Assembly (NCBI GenBank): GCA_034687125.1
Contig: JAQGBZ010000012.1
Location: 372,001 to 436,000, forward strand
DNA length: 64,000 bases
Direction of reading: 5' to 3'
From: Neelides folsomi
Lineage: Eukaryota > Arthropoda > Collembola > Neelipleona > Neelidae
Shown here: positions 52,313 through 64,000 of the stretch, piece by piece
Layout of the letters: each line of letters begins with the position of its first letter
How positions within the stretch are numbered: position 1 is the stretch's first letter
Position numbers and translations under genes: made by a program
The notes under the pieces: model-generated
What the model was told of the DNA's origin: nothing
Seen by the model: the letters and a program-made list of their open reading frames with translations, nothing else
Database searches by the model: none

Positions 52313-53040
52313 TTTTAAAAGTCTTTAAAAGACATTTTCAATCCTATGTTAAACGAACGTAATAAATATTCAATTTTCAATATACAATTAAGTTTTAAAA
52401 TCCGTCTAATGAGATTATGCGCTTAATGCGTATTAAATACGCTTATTGAAGAGCTAACGATTTTGGCCTAAAGCGGTCAAGATATTGATTAAATTACAAT
52501 TAATCTTTCAAGGCAAAAAACGTGTTTAACGAGAAAGTGTGGTTTGTTTTGACTTGCCCTCTTTGATCTCAGATTTTAGTAAACTGGTCATTGTATTGTC
52601 TCATTCAACCCTTGGCATATAGAATACGTATAAACATGTACCTTTGAGTAAACTGCAGTGTTTATGCGGTATAAAAGCATATTCATAGTGCATAATGTAG
52701 GTATAGCGTTTAAAAGTTCATGTTGTGTTGGTATATAAAGTATAGCGTGGATGTTGAATGAAAATAAAGGCCTAGGGAACTAAATACACGAGAGATGTAA
52801 AGAACAACTGCGCAGGTGACAACGTAAATACGGCCTATTTTCTCTCGTACTTCTCAATCGGAATTTGTCGAGTTCTGGAGTCCACGTTCGAGAATTTTCT
52901 GACTTGGAAGACGTCGTTTTCGCCTTCGACATTGTCAACTAGAGTAATTTTTCCTATTCATTATCATTCTGTAATTGCATCAAATGATTATTTTATTTCT
53001 TACACGTTCATCTCTCATTTTATATAATTTTACTAGGAAA
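52313..53040. promoter_or_regulatory. Divergent promoter of RRN3 and MBF1
   Basis: 728 bp between opposite start codons. An acceptor-like TTTTACTAG precedes the MBF1 ATG, so MBF1 has a noncoding first exon, probably within the GC-richer part (about 52800-52945), whose pyrimidine-rich TTTCTCTCG could be an initiator. No specific factor sites are claimed. Confidence 0.45.
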
Positions 53041-53885
53041 ATGGACACCGAAGTGCTTGTTCTCCGCAAGAAGTTGCCAAAGGCCTCCGCTCTTAAATCT
53101 GAACAGGTTAAAAACAATTAGAAGAACTGAAAATGTTCAATTATTCATTCATTTTAGTTTCTAAATTATATTTATCATTTGTCTAAAAAATATTAATATC
53201 ATGTGATGCAATATTGAAGCATTTTACAAAATTCTCATTTTCATTTACAATGTTTGTGAAATAACCGGGTTAAATTTATCATTCTCATTTGCTACATCAT
53301 TCTAATTGTATTTAATTAAATATTTAGGCCGTGAACACTGCAAGGCGACAAGGTGTGGCTGTTGATACTCAGCAAAAGTTCGGAGCTGCTCAAAACAAAC
53401 ATGGAAGCACCAACATGAATACGGCGAAGCTTGATCGGGAGACGGAGGAACTTAAACACGATACGATTAGTCTTGACGTTGGAAAGTTGATTCAGAAGGG
53501 ACGACAAGACAAACAACTCTCACAAAAGGACTTGGCTACCGTAAGCATTGATCGATTAATTGATTTTTATTTGTCATTATATTTCCCTGTTGTTTTCTTT
53601 GTGTTATGTGAATATCACTAATAATTGCTTTTTTAGAAAATAAATGAGAAACCACAGATCATCACCGATTACGAAGCGGGTCGTGGAATTCCGAATCAAT
53701 TGGTCCTCGGGAAAATCGAACGAGTCATTGGTATGGAAGATTCGGATTATTAACTATAATAAATATTTTATTTCAATGAATAAATTGACAAATATTTACT
53801 AATTGAGAATATTATATTATTTATAGGAATCAAATTGCGAGGAAAAGACAAGGGATTGCCACTTCAGCCCCCCGGAAAGAAATAA
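53041..53885 (+). CDS. EDF1: Multiprotein bridging factor 1 (MBF1/EDF1)
   Basis: Four exons (53041-53106, 53328-53540, 53637-53730, 53827-53885; phases 0, 0, 1) give 143 residues, near the usual 145-150. The N-terminal MBF1 domain ([30 protein letters not shown]) is followed by the Cro/C1-type helix-turn-helix: [48 protein letters not shown]. The end is basic (PPGKK). MBF1 links activators to TBP and also binds collided ribosomes; it is one of the most conserved eukaryotic small proteins. The usual Ser-Asp-Trp at the very N-terminus is replaced by MDTEV, which aligns by starting two residues later. ATG 53041 follows the 5' UTR acceptor directly. Confidence 0.95.
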
Positions 53886-56800
53886 GTTTTACAGCGTCCC
53901 AGTCAAACTTTGCTTTTCGGAGGGTTCATCAAGCATTCAATTTCAAACCAAACAAAATTTTTGTACAAAGTAATTTTCATGTCTTTTTATCTGAAGTCCA
54001 ACTAATTGAAGATCGAACATTCAATAATCGAAATAACTAAATCTTCACTTATTCTTATTAAGTTATAAAAATCCTCATTTGACTCTCCCATGTTATCATG
54101 TTTTAAATTCCCAAATGGAATTGCAATAAGAATGGTAAATCTTAATTGATCACTTGATGTAAGGTAGTAGTTTGAAATGTCGTAAGATCATTTAAATGTT
54201 AAAACAATTTAAAGGGAAACTGATATGGTCGGTTTAATTTAATTTACACATGAATATTTATAATGAAATAACACCAACATACATGCCACATGCATAATAT
54301 GATATCAAAGAAAATTTTAGACATTGATAACCCAATAAAAATTTTACTTAAAACATAAAGTTCTTTTTTGTTCATAAACGCATATAATTATTTTAATGAA
54401 ACATCAGTGCCAACTTTAATTTGATTTTAAATCATGCATAAACTTCTCGTCTCATTTATTTAAATTATTTTATTGATTGGGGAATTATGTATCTACTGTA
54501 TTACAAATACATAAATAATAATGTAAATGTCACTCGTATAACGTGGTAATGGTTTTAAATATTTATGTTTATAAAATGGGTTAGGCTTATTATTTGTTTT
54601 AAACCAAGTTTAAGCGATTGAACTTAAGATTGAACGATGTAAGTATATGTAATATATATATACCCATGAAAAGGCTTTTTATAGAGGTAGTAAATACTCA
54701 TACATAAAGTCACAAACCGAAGTTGGAAATTATGTATTAAAATGTATTCATTTCATTTGTATAATTTCGGATACACGCCCCATATGCATAAAGTTTATCC
54801 TATCAAGCTTGTAAAGGATTTAAAATTCTAATGCATAGTTGATATCAAAGAAGGTAATCAAATGTAAAGACTTTCAAAGTTTTCTTCAATAGAGCTAGAA
54901 AAGAAGTGATAAATCATTCGACCAGCAAAGTTGGTGTAAATTGCTGAAGAATGAGCTTTTGTATGAATTCATTAAATAATGGTTAAAACCGAGTGACTGT
55001 GAGAGGACGTTGAGTATGGATGGAACTCTACGGTTGAATAGTTGAATAGATTATCTCATTCCTTGCACCAAAGGTGAAAAGTAATAAAGGCGTGGGTTGA
55101 CTTGTGGTGGGCTGACAATGCTAAGGCGGTCAAATAGAAGCAGACTAGTAGGAGTTGTAGGAGGCATCGACACGTAAATGGAGAAGCTAATTAATAAAGT
55201 AAGAGAGGTGGAGATTCGAGAGGTTGTTGAGTTAAATGTGCCTTGAGTGATTTAACCAATACACTCTTTGATTTCCATTAGTATGCAGCAGGGGACGGCG
55301 GCAGGAACGACTCTCAGACTTCGAGTATAGAGATGACCCTTATCACCCCTAAAGCAAATGATAAAAGTGGAGGCATAACATTCATCCCTCCTCGTCACAC
55401 AGTCCTTCTTTGGATCTCTTCGCCTTCGCATCCTTTCCTATTTCTCTACAATCCCCAAATAGTTATCTCTTTCTATGTACAGATTTATATGTAGGTTGTG
55501 GATTAACGTTATATGAATACATAGATTAATCATCCTATACTATTTACATTCGGATTTTTTATTCATATTTATTATTATTTATTTAAATTGTGTCTACATA
55601 GAGCATTATACATTGGTAAATAATCAAGGATTGTGTATTTATAAAAGTAAATGGTGAATGATTAAAGTGTATTTCTCGGAGTTTCTTCGTCTGCCTTTCC
55701 GCAAGGTGAAAACGTGAGGTGGGGAGGTGTTATATCACTCCTACTCTTTAGAGGAGATTATTGCTCCAGTTCTCTTTTTCTCCCTTCTCAAGGAAAACAA
55801 GACCGCGTTTCATTCCCCCTCACATACTTCAATACTTCTCTCTCTGACTCACTCTCGATCAAGTACTCTTGAGGTACTCTGCGTTTTACCTATTACATTC
55901 CATTTTTCATTGCAAACTCCATGCACAATTTATATCTCTAGCCAATTATAAGACTGTGACTATTTGTATAGCATGAGAGTGTTTGTCAAAGTTTGGCTAA
56001 TACTCACGACCGGTGTTGTGACAGAATCACGTCGCTCGTTCTTCATGTGCTTCACGTCCTAAAAACATTCCATTAGTTTGACAGTTGTTAGTAAAGGAGC
56101 TCCGCATCGACTGTGAGTCTGTGAGCTAAAGCTTATGGTGGTAATTATAAATACCAAATATCAAACGCAGTACTTTAACTTCATCCGCAGTGTCAATACA
56201 TAAGAAGTTATATTACTTTTGAAGGTAATAAAAGAGCTTTTTCTATATAAAATATCTTTACATTGCTCATATACTTATACCAATATGTACCACATATAAG
56301 TATATTCGTGAAGAGTTTTATTATATATTTTGTTTTCTAAAGTCATTAGGAAGATATTTTTTTAATTAAATAGTTTAGATGTAAATATAGTCTTCAGAAG
56401 ATGATTCAATGTGTTCAGTTTGTGTTAGCTATTTTCAAACATAAAATTAAATACATAACTAAAAAAAATTAAATAAAATTTTTCTTATGATTAAACGTAG
56501 ATATCTTAGATATTAGCTAGGCCAAACTCATGAAATACATTTTTATTTTAAAATAAATTTGCAATTGAGGAGAGTCAATTTTTATCGATATCTCATTATT
56601 GCTAATTGATAAAATGTTCTCTTTAATTGATGTATCAATTCAATCACGATTATTTATATATATATATATATATATATATCTTAACTTGGTCTAGTCGAAT
56701 GAAATGTGAACGGTTAAAATCATTTATATGCTATAATATTGAACATGGTAAAATTAGATGTAACTTCAATAATTAGATATATGGTACAGTGTACTATGTA

Positions 56801-57476
56801 TTTAATAACTAGTTCAAATATTAATGTAATTAATTAAGGTAAAATTCAATTTCAATATTTACATATATACATAAAATATTTATAAAGGTATAGGTGTTTA
56901 CATTGTAAATGTACCATACTTTAAAGTTTGTCGTTAGTAAGTTAATTCGTTAGAGAGTAAGCCACAAGGCTGCAACCATATTAGACCAGTTGAAAATAAT
57001 ACCGCAAAATTCCTTCTGTGAAATAAGTTTTGGAAAGTTTTAAACTTTATTCGCTCACTTCACATAAAATATATCACTTTCGGAGATAATGTAAGTTCGA
57101 ATTGTCTTAATCTGTTCATGATTCACTTATCTTTCGAATTAACAAGGAACTAAAATAATCTTATATTTTGTAATGATTAAAGTAAACTAATTTTTATAAA
57201 GAATTATCAATCATAAGATCATAATCAAACCATGTACCTAAATATTTTACTTACTGTGCTTTGCTATAACATAAAAATCTATATTTAGGTAGATACAATA
57301 CATGAATACTGATAGTATTTTTTAATTCAATTATCTTAATATAATCGTGCATAAACTGATAAGATAAATTCTGATAAATTATCAAATAAGAATGTTTATT
57401 CATTTACCAAAAATTCATTTAAAAAACCAATTGGGACTGAGACATATTAGGATATTAATTTTTTGTTTAGTTTCAG
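53886..57476. other. Long spacer upstream of the formin-like gene
   Basis: MBF1 3' flank followed by mostly AT-rich DNA. Sequence at about 54990-55450 and 55670-55950 is GC- or pyrimidine-richer, and 55280-56110 may hold a promoter and noncoding first exon of the formin-like gene. No protein is recognised in the open frame at 55727-55951. Confidence 0.4.
56655..56679. repeat. (TA)12 microsatellite
   Basis: Uninterrupted TA dinucleotides, likely polymorphic in length. Confidence 0.9.
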
Positions 57477-57493
57477 AATGATGGAAGACGTCA

Positions 57494-57564
57494 ATGCTGA
57501 ATGATATTTTGACATCTGAATGGAAAACTTTAAGAACCCAATGTGGATGCGACGATTTGGAAAG
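57494..57564 (+). CDS. Candidate first coding exon of the formin-like gene
   Basis: An acceptor (GTTTAGTTTCAG, ending 57476) and donor (GAAAG followed by GTTAAA) bracket 88 nt. The frame from ATG 57494 reads MLNDILTSEWKTLRTQCG then CDDLE, ends in phase 2, and joins in frame to the exon opening at 58399 (AG plus G makes Arg before the MFLKRLF Met). If used, it adds 24 residues to the N-terminus. Evidence is phase and splice signals only; the donor is not the best consensus. Confidence 0.3.
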
Positions 57565-58399
57565 GTTAAACACCTAATATAAAATCACAAAATATTACAA
57601 GGATATGATAGTGTGAAAATAAAAACTCGAATACATGTACACGTGAAATACGTGAAGAGATATATCCCAATATTACCTAAAATGATAAATCTTTTAAGGC
57701 GTTTTGGGGAATTAACTTCCGTTTAAGTCCTTTTGTATGACCGTATCAAAAGTGTAAGTTAGTTGTATATACTTAGAACAACTACTATGTATTATTATAA
57801 ATACCATAATATACATAGTAATAGGTATAATATGTTAAGTTACAGCTTATCACTAGATTGTAATCTTATGGCTAGTTATTTTTTCTATTTTGTTATAAAA
57901 TATCGAATTAGATTGAGATGATTTTATTCCTATTTTATTCCTGGACTTGTCACCAATATTGGTTACGAACTCAAGAGTGACTTCTCATTCAAATTATAAG
58001 AAGCTATGAATATGAAAATAAGGGCTAAGGAAACGAATCCATTCGTGATTAAAGTTCACAATGATTAAAATGGCCTAAGAGAACATTGCTAAATTGAACA
58101 TCGTAAAAACAATAAAATTATTCAGTATGGTTGAAAATTGATATATCCAATACATTTTATAGAATAGTTTTAAATATTAAAATAAAAAATTCAGCAAATT
58201 ATACAAGCCGTAGCTTTCTACACAAAAGCATTTATAAATGTGATATTTGAATGCAATATCACACTGTCAATGCCATATAATGTTCAATTAATAAATCGAG
58301 CTTGGTAAGATTGCATTTAATTAAATGAAGCTAATTACTATAAATCATTGAATCTTAAATCTTGGAATTTTTACTAAATCTTTTTTTTTAATTTTTAGG

Positions 58400-61300
58400 A
58401 TGTTCCTGAAAAGATTGTTCAGCAGTTCCAGCACTGCATCTGGTGCATCTACTCCTGATTCCCTCAACACTCAAGATGTTTCACCAAATGTTCTCAATTC
58501 TTCGGCGGGTGCTCAAGAAATCTCACCTATCCCCGTTCCAAGTCCATTAGGAGCTCAGGGAGACTTCGACGGGGCAATCGGAGAAGGTTCTTGTACTTCT
58601 CTCCGAAATTCAGGGATTTCGGCTCTCGAACACGACCCGGATCTCGTCATCTACGCAAAATCCCCAGACGATGACACAAATTCTTTCAACTCTCTCCACA
58701 TCAGCTGCGAGGAGGACGACGAAGAAACCCGAGAACTTTCTCTGATATTTTCTTCTTCTCCGCCACCAACTTTCTTTACCAAGGAAGGAGAAAGCAACAG
58801 ATTTAAAAGCCTCCATGAAATCGCTAATTTCCTTTGCTTAACCGAAGAACCCGAGTTCAACGAGTGGCAATATTGGAAATCTTCGGAATTCCTCGACGTT
58901 TCTCTCCCCGCAAAAGAGCAAGACAAGGGCGGAGGTGAATTCGCCAACAAGGAATTAGAAAATGAAGAGGAAGACGACGTTTTCCTATACCAATTGAAGC
59001 CATGTGAGGAATGCGATTATTATCATGGGAAACTCCGTGGAGCTCCGAATGAATTGAGGACCGAAGGGTCGTGCGGTCACATTCGCCAACTTGTCTTGCT
59101 CGAGAGCCTCATGGGGAATCAACCAGGGAAGGAGAAGAAGAAGAAGGGAGGAAGTGTGAAGCGAGGGAAGGGGCGCTCGAAGAGTCCGCCGAAGTATTTG
59201 CCCAGCCCACCTTTGCTGCCTCTACCTGAGGATGCCCCGAGGAAGAAGGAAGAAATCCCTGCAGCGAGTCCTCCACACACGCACCTGGTGCCTGCCTCCC
59301 ACGAAAACAGCCCCGATGGGGAAGAGAACAGTCTCACCCTCGACCTCTCAGAGAATGGGACACTTGCTGAGACTTACCGGACTGCAGTTAATGGTGAGGA
59401 CTGTCATTTAATAAACATTAATATTATAAAATTTATAATGTCAAACCTTCATAGGATATAACACCTGTTATATTTTTAAGGCATGTCATGTATTTTTATT
59501 TAATTTTTAACCAGTTGTTTAAATGTTTACGTACATTTCTAGTAGTATTATAATTTTATATTTTTGCCAATTAACTAACAATATAATGGTGTAATAAATT
59601 AAGTGTAAAGACACTATTAATAAGTCAATTAATAAGAATTGTTTGTTATTAATTTCAAGAATCAGTTAATTTAGAGCAGTGAATAATAATGTTAGGAGAA
59701 TTTAATCATGTTGTTTTTGTATATTTGCCATATTTGTTAGAATTGTTTATTCAATGATTTCAATGGAAATAACAGTGAGAATTGGCGACAAAGTTTTTCA
59801 TAAAATGGTCTTTTTGTGCGGAATAAGTTTTTAAATATTAAATAGACTTTCAGACTAAAGTGACTGCGCTAAAAAAAGAAATGAGAATATTGAATCAATA
59901 CCAATATTGGTATATTGTGATCGTATTGTTTATATTTTCTATATTATATCAGTATATTTATCATTTAGTGTTACGTTTATATAAGAAATAGCAGATGTTA
60001 CTTAAAATAAAAATTATTTTGATATGCTTTCATGCTTAAATCGCATGAAGGAAGTAGTAAATGGGTAATAGTCTGCATGGTGGTGGAGCACAAAGAAATA
60101 GTGAGTGAATAAATCATTGTTCCAGGTCAAAGCCTGACAGGAAGTTACTACTCTGCCTTCGCTCACTTGAACCATGATGACGATGATGATACATTGAGAG
60201 ATCATAGCGACCAGCTCAGTATTGACTCCATTGAGGTAAATTACTCTTTTTTAATTAAAATTTAAACCCTTACTTCGTTTTGATTTCGTTAAATTCAAAT
60301 TTAAATAGGGAATTAATAATTAATTTTAATTTACCTGTAAATCGAAAAGTTAACAAAACAGGGGCCCATTGCACAATATTATTTTAATTTTTACTTTGCA
60401 AACTTCAAAAGTTTGCCCAAAGTTATATTTCAACTTTATATTAATATTATTTCTATTAAAATTTTTAATTGTCGAAATTAATTAATTGGGCAAACTTAAA
60501 ACATGACATTGCAAAGTAAAAAGTGCAAAGTACAAAGTAAAATAATGTGGTGCAATGGGCCCCAGCTTTTGCACAAAGCAATAAACGAATTTAATTTGCT
60601 CTGTCAAATGGATATCTGTAAAGGACAAAGCATTATGCATTAAAGTTTATGATCTTACAATACCAATATAGCCATAAACCATAACTGAAAATTTGATTAA
60701 AAACATTGAAAAATGGTTAAATTCTTTTGACAAGAACAAACATGGAGGCCCAAGAGTCTCAATACATTTTAATGAACATGAGAGGAGATTTGAATGAAGA
60801 TGGTTAGTTTTATATGTTTTCTTGCAGCTCATGATGCCCACAGCTGAGAATAACGGTAGTCTCGTGGAAGATGAGGGTCAAGTCTTCACGAGCTCCATGT
60901 CCGCACTCAACAACACGTAAGTTTAAATTTGTCTCCCAACTATCGTTTATATCTTACAATATTCATCCTCTTCGTTTCATGGGGAAGAAAGAATAAGGAC
61001 ATCAATTAACTCTTTTGTAAAATAATCCCTAACTTGTTATCGTTGAAGTCGTTGATGCTCTTTCACATGTAAAAGTACTCTACAAGAGAGTTCGTTGAAT
61101 GTGTGAAAACGTGCTTATGAGATCTTTAGATTTCAAACCACATGAATTTTTGTTTCAAATAAGCATATGCACTATACTTAAATTTTTATACCAAATGAGT
61201 TCTTAATTCAGAATCTATAAATCTTTTTCTATAAGACTGATAGAAAATATTCTTTCTTATTAGCGGGAGTCTCAATGCCATTTCGTTCACATTGACCAAG

Positions 61301-63569
61301 AAAAGGAACGTGGAGATTTCATCTGTGAGTTCTCCAGTGGAAGAAGGACCAACAAATCTTCTATCGAGAAAAGATTCCACCGTCAGTGAGCAGTGTCTTG
61401 CTAAAGGTCAGTTTTCGATCATTTTTGAATGAATCTGATGAATCTTAATTTAAGTCTTTTACCATTAATGTTATGATATTGTTGTTGTTTATTTTGCACC
61501 ACAATTGGCAATTGCCATTATTTACATTTAAGCCCTTCCGTTTTTTTCCATCAAGCAAAGTAACTTTTACGTCACGTTTAGAAAAAATACAGAGGATAAT
61601 ATTCAACTTTATAAAACACTATCATCTTATCACAGCTTACCATTTATTTGTTAAATAAATAGGATTTAAATTCAGCTAATTACCATATAATGTATTTAAT
61701 TTACCTACATGTATTTAAGCATAATACATGAATATTTAGAAAATTTTATAACTTATTGGAGGGCTTTGGTTGTTCTTGATACATTATGCATCGGTTTGGT
61801 TTCATAATTTTGAGTTTTTGTTCAAAACTTACAATTGTGGCTTTTAAGAAAGCAACGTAAACAATATAATTAAATGAAACCAATTTAACTTTGTTGGACA
61901 AGGCTTGGACGTTGGGGTGTCATTTTCACATTAACATTTATTCCACTATTGGAAAGCTGAATGTTGTACCCAAGTGTGCATTCAATAGAAACAATTTCCT
62001 GTTTATATTTTTCCTTTTCAACTGAAGTGGAAGAAAAGATTTAATTTTGATATATTGAATAATCAGTTTTTATAGTTTTTCTGTACCATGATATTTGTAC
62101 TAGATCAATGTTTTAATACTTCCTATTTTAGTCAAACTCAAACTGACAAAATTTACGATTTTGAAGGAGACGAAATTTTCTCGATGAACTTATTTACCAT
62201 CATATTTATTGTTACATTAATATTAGCCATAATAGTTAAATGGGTCTTTAATCTTCGACTCGAGGAATTGCTTGAAAAAAGTCTTGGATTTTTTAAAGGT
62301 TTACTACAATCTTTTTCATAATTAACAATAAGCACTTATATGGTATTTTTAATGCTTAAAGTTATTACAATATCATTGTATACATTTTTTACGAGACATT
62401 TTATTTCACGCCTTTGGTGCTTTTCAAATTAAATATAAGATTTATTGCACTATTACAATCTAAATTAACATAATCATAGGTCTAAAAAATATAATTTTTG
62501 AATTTTAAAGATTCATCAGATTCTGGCGCAGTTCGACGTTACAATTCTGTCTCAGATGTTCCATTTCCTGAGAGTAATGTTCTTCGGAAAGTTGCAAGTC
62601 TCACGCTTGCGGAACAACAAAGTCAAATCTCACTAAATAAGGCAGGAGTGACAAAGCCCAAATTTCTTCCAGAAAAGCTCGATTTTAAAATATATGAGAA
62701 ATTCGAAGGTATGTAAAATCAACTCATTTCCCCCAATATTCAATAATACAAAAAATAGCTTTTCTTCCTTCATTTGAAGATTTAAGCTAACGGAGTTTTG
62801 AATGTTTGATTGCAGGTCAAATGTTAATCAACTGGTTCGTGTCTTCCCTTAATGAGGGTCATTACCTCAAGGGCCTTCTCACCCAGCAAGACATCAAAAT
62901 ACTCGCCACGCAATTTTGCACTCTTCTTTTGGCCGCTGGAGTACTGAGACAGATAGAAGAGAGCGAAATCATTCCATTAGATACAATTTTCAGAGTAAGA
63001 TTTTAAACGATTGCATTTGATCTTAAATTATTTAGAATACACAAGAGCTTATATTCATATCACGGTTTTGAATATTAAAATGATATTTTATTTTAGCCTG
63101 ACCTAATGTATTATTGGTCTCATTCGGAGTCACCTGCAATCTCATGTCAGGTTCCAGGCAAACTTCCACCGGTTTCATGGCCTCCAAATGAACCAAATAC
63201 TCCCGTGAGAAATGGAGCTAAATACACCGAAGCGGGTAAGTAAACTCATTCTCAACAAATTGTTAAAATGGGACTTATTTTGGATTAAATATTGTTAGAG
63301 ATTGTTATTTGTTTGGGATTTGGAATGAATTGTTTAAAAAATTGTGTATAAAATAATAAATTGGGCTTTGAAAGGATGATAATCAAAATGAAGGGCTAAT
63401 GGGGTTTATTAACAATGTTGAACTAAAGGCGGTGAAAGTGTTCATAATCCAGAGGGTGGTAGTCGAACATTGTCTCCCGAACACTTACCTGAACCTGGAA
63501 CTGTGCCCAAGACAGTGAGTCACTTCGAAAGCGAAATTGATCTCACGAGAGTCGAAAATCAGGAGCCAG
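58400..63569 (+). CDS. Formin-2/Cappuccino-like N-terminal region (partial)
   Basis: Eight exons read in phase: 58400-59393, 60126-60235, 60828-60916, 61264-61406, 62511-62708, 62816-62994, 63097-63235 and 63429-63569. They give over 660 residues and continue beyond the window. The long first exon is low-complexity, acidic and Ser/Pro-rich with a cysteine pair (CEECDYYHGK). It contains an internal Met at 59111 starting MGNQPGKEKKKKGGSVKRGK, like the MGNQ N-myristoylated start of vertebrate formin-2. Exons 6-7 carry a compact domain (MLINWFVSSLNEG, FCTLLLAAGVLRQI, PDLMYYWSHSE) that parallels the formin-2 segment with FCSRIIAMGLL and QLYTWA. Formin-2/Capu nucleates actin filaments with Spire. 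The FH1 and FH2 domains would lie to the right, so the assignment is not proven here. Without them it could be another cytoskeletal scaffold sharing this domain. Confidence 0.6.
60361..60563. mobile_element. MITE in intron 2 of the formin-like gene
   Basis: About 203 bp with inverted ends GGGGCCCATTGCAC followed by a less exact extension (AATATTATTTTA against CACATTATTTTA). Near the right end are repeated GCAAAGTAAA and GTACAAAGTAAA motifs. Noncoding, no clear target duplication, family unknown. Confidence 0.72.
62132..62321 (+). CDS. Candidate alternative 3' exon encoding a membrane anchor
   Basis: Inside intron 4 of the formin-like gene an acceptor (CTTCCTATTTTAG, ending 62131) opens a frame whose phase fits exon 3 (T after AC), though not exon 4. 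It reads TQTQTDKIYDFEGDEIFSMN, then a hydrophobic helix (LFTIIFIVTLILAIIVKWVF), an amphipathic end (LRLEELLEKSLGFFKGLLQ) and a stop. The same frame also opens from an ATG at 62088, so it could be an independent small membrane protein. No transcript evidence; it may be chance. Confidence 0.25.
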
Positions 63570-64000
63570 GTGACTTTCACTAACTTTTCAAACTAACATA
63601 CTAAAAATACTTCTCATTCTTCCTCTATCCATCTTACCTTTCTCTATCGCTTTTATAAGATGTTTTTAATGCATGTAAAGTAACAAATAGTTAGTAAAAA
63701 GCTTTTAAAAATATTAATTACTGATCAAACAACAATCAACAGTAATTAAAAACACTACCGGTATTAATTAAAAATACTTCATACCAATAGGCCAATAGTT
63801 AATTACACCGCAAGACGCTGTATGTCAAGTACTTATGTATTTGTATTTAAAGAGCTTTAATTAGATTAGAATCTCTTTAATGCATACAAGTTAGAATGGC
63901 TAAGGTAGATTAGATACAGTACATATTTCAGGTGTTGAAAATTTGTTTATTTCTTTAGAGCGACTAGTAATCTAGTAAGATGTAGCTAACTATGATTTTA
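63570..64000 (+). other. Intron of the formin-like gene running off the window
   Basis: It begins with a donor (GTGACT) after exon 8; AT-rich, with no further exon seen. Confidence 0.5.

Noticed and set aside
57080-57110. GTTCGAATT box resembling a tRNA TΨC element
   Set aside because: No matching acceptor or anticodon arms around it.
58610-59337. Minus-strand frames of 68-99 codons
   Set aside because: Antisense to the long low-complexity first exon of the formin-like gene.

Overview
The window is eukaryotic, strongly A+T-rich chromosomal DNA with short spliced exons, mostly small GT-AG introns, and long gene-poor AT-rich spacers. The proteins are animal-type (TMEM184B, RRN3, SLC17 carriers, a formin-2-like protein). 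The best guess is an arthropod, perhaps a copepod crustacean of the sea-louse type; this is inferred from composition and protein character, not from a search. I see no rRNA, tRNA, CRISPR or intact coding transposon.

Left part (1-30 kb), sparse. The 3' exons of a cation-dependent mannose-6-phosphate receptor lie at 788-1285. A long desert carries two decayed terminal-inverted-repeat elements (4830-5389, a Tc1/mariner remnant; 8592-9110, built on a 17-bp repeat) and a hairpin. Next come a four-exon BTB-BACK gene (10761-13018) and a four-exon gene for a small two-finger C2H2 protein (17674-20652). Another desert (20.6-30.2 kb) holds only a candidate small secreted peptide.

Middle (30-38 kb). 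TMEM184B (minus, eight coding exons, 30196-34817) and a syntaxin-8-like Qc-SNARE (plus, 37272-38017) sit head to head. Both are membrane or endosome-related genes; the syntaxin appears to lack its N-terminal helical domain.

Right-middle (38.7-53.9 kb), dense. The order is a small cysteine-rich secreted protein; two tandem SLC17/sialin-type transporters (minus) whose intron patterns have diverged; RRS1 (plus, ribosome biogenesis); RRN3/TIF-IA (minus, Pol I initiation), tail to tail with RRS1 and carrying a MITE in one intron; and MBF1/EDF1 (plus), head to head with RRN3. RRS1 and RRN3 both serve ribosome production, and they and MBF1 are ubiquitous growth-related genes, with short shared promoters between divergent neighbours.

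Right end (57-64 kb). The 5' half of a large gene resembling the N-terminal regulatory region of formin-2/Cappuccino runs off the window. It contains an internal MGNQ myristoylation-type start, an intronic MITE and a possible alternative membrane-anchored 3' exon. Exon boundaries were assigned by hand from reading frames, splice consensus and remembered family sequences; the phase arithmetic closes for every multi-exon gene listed.
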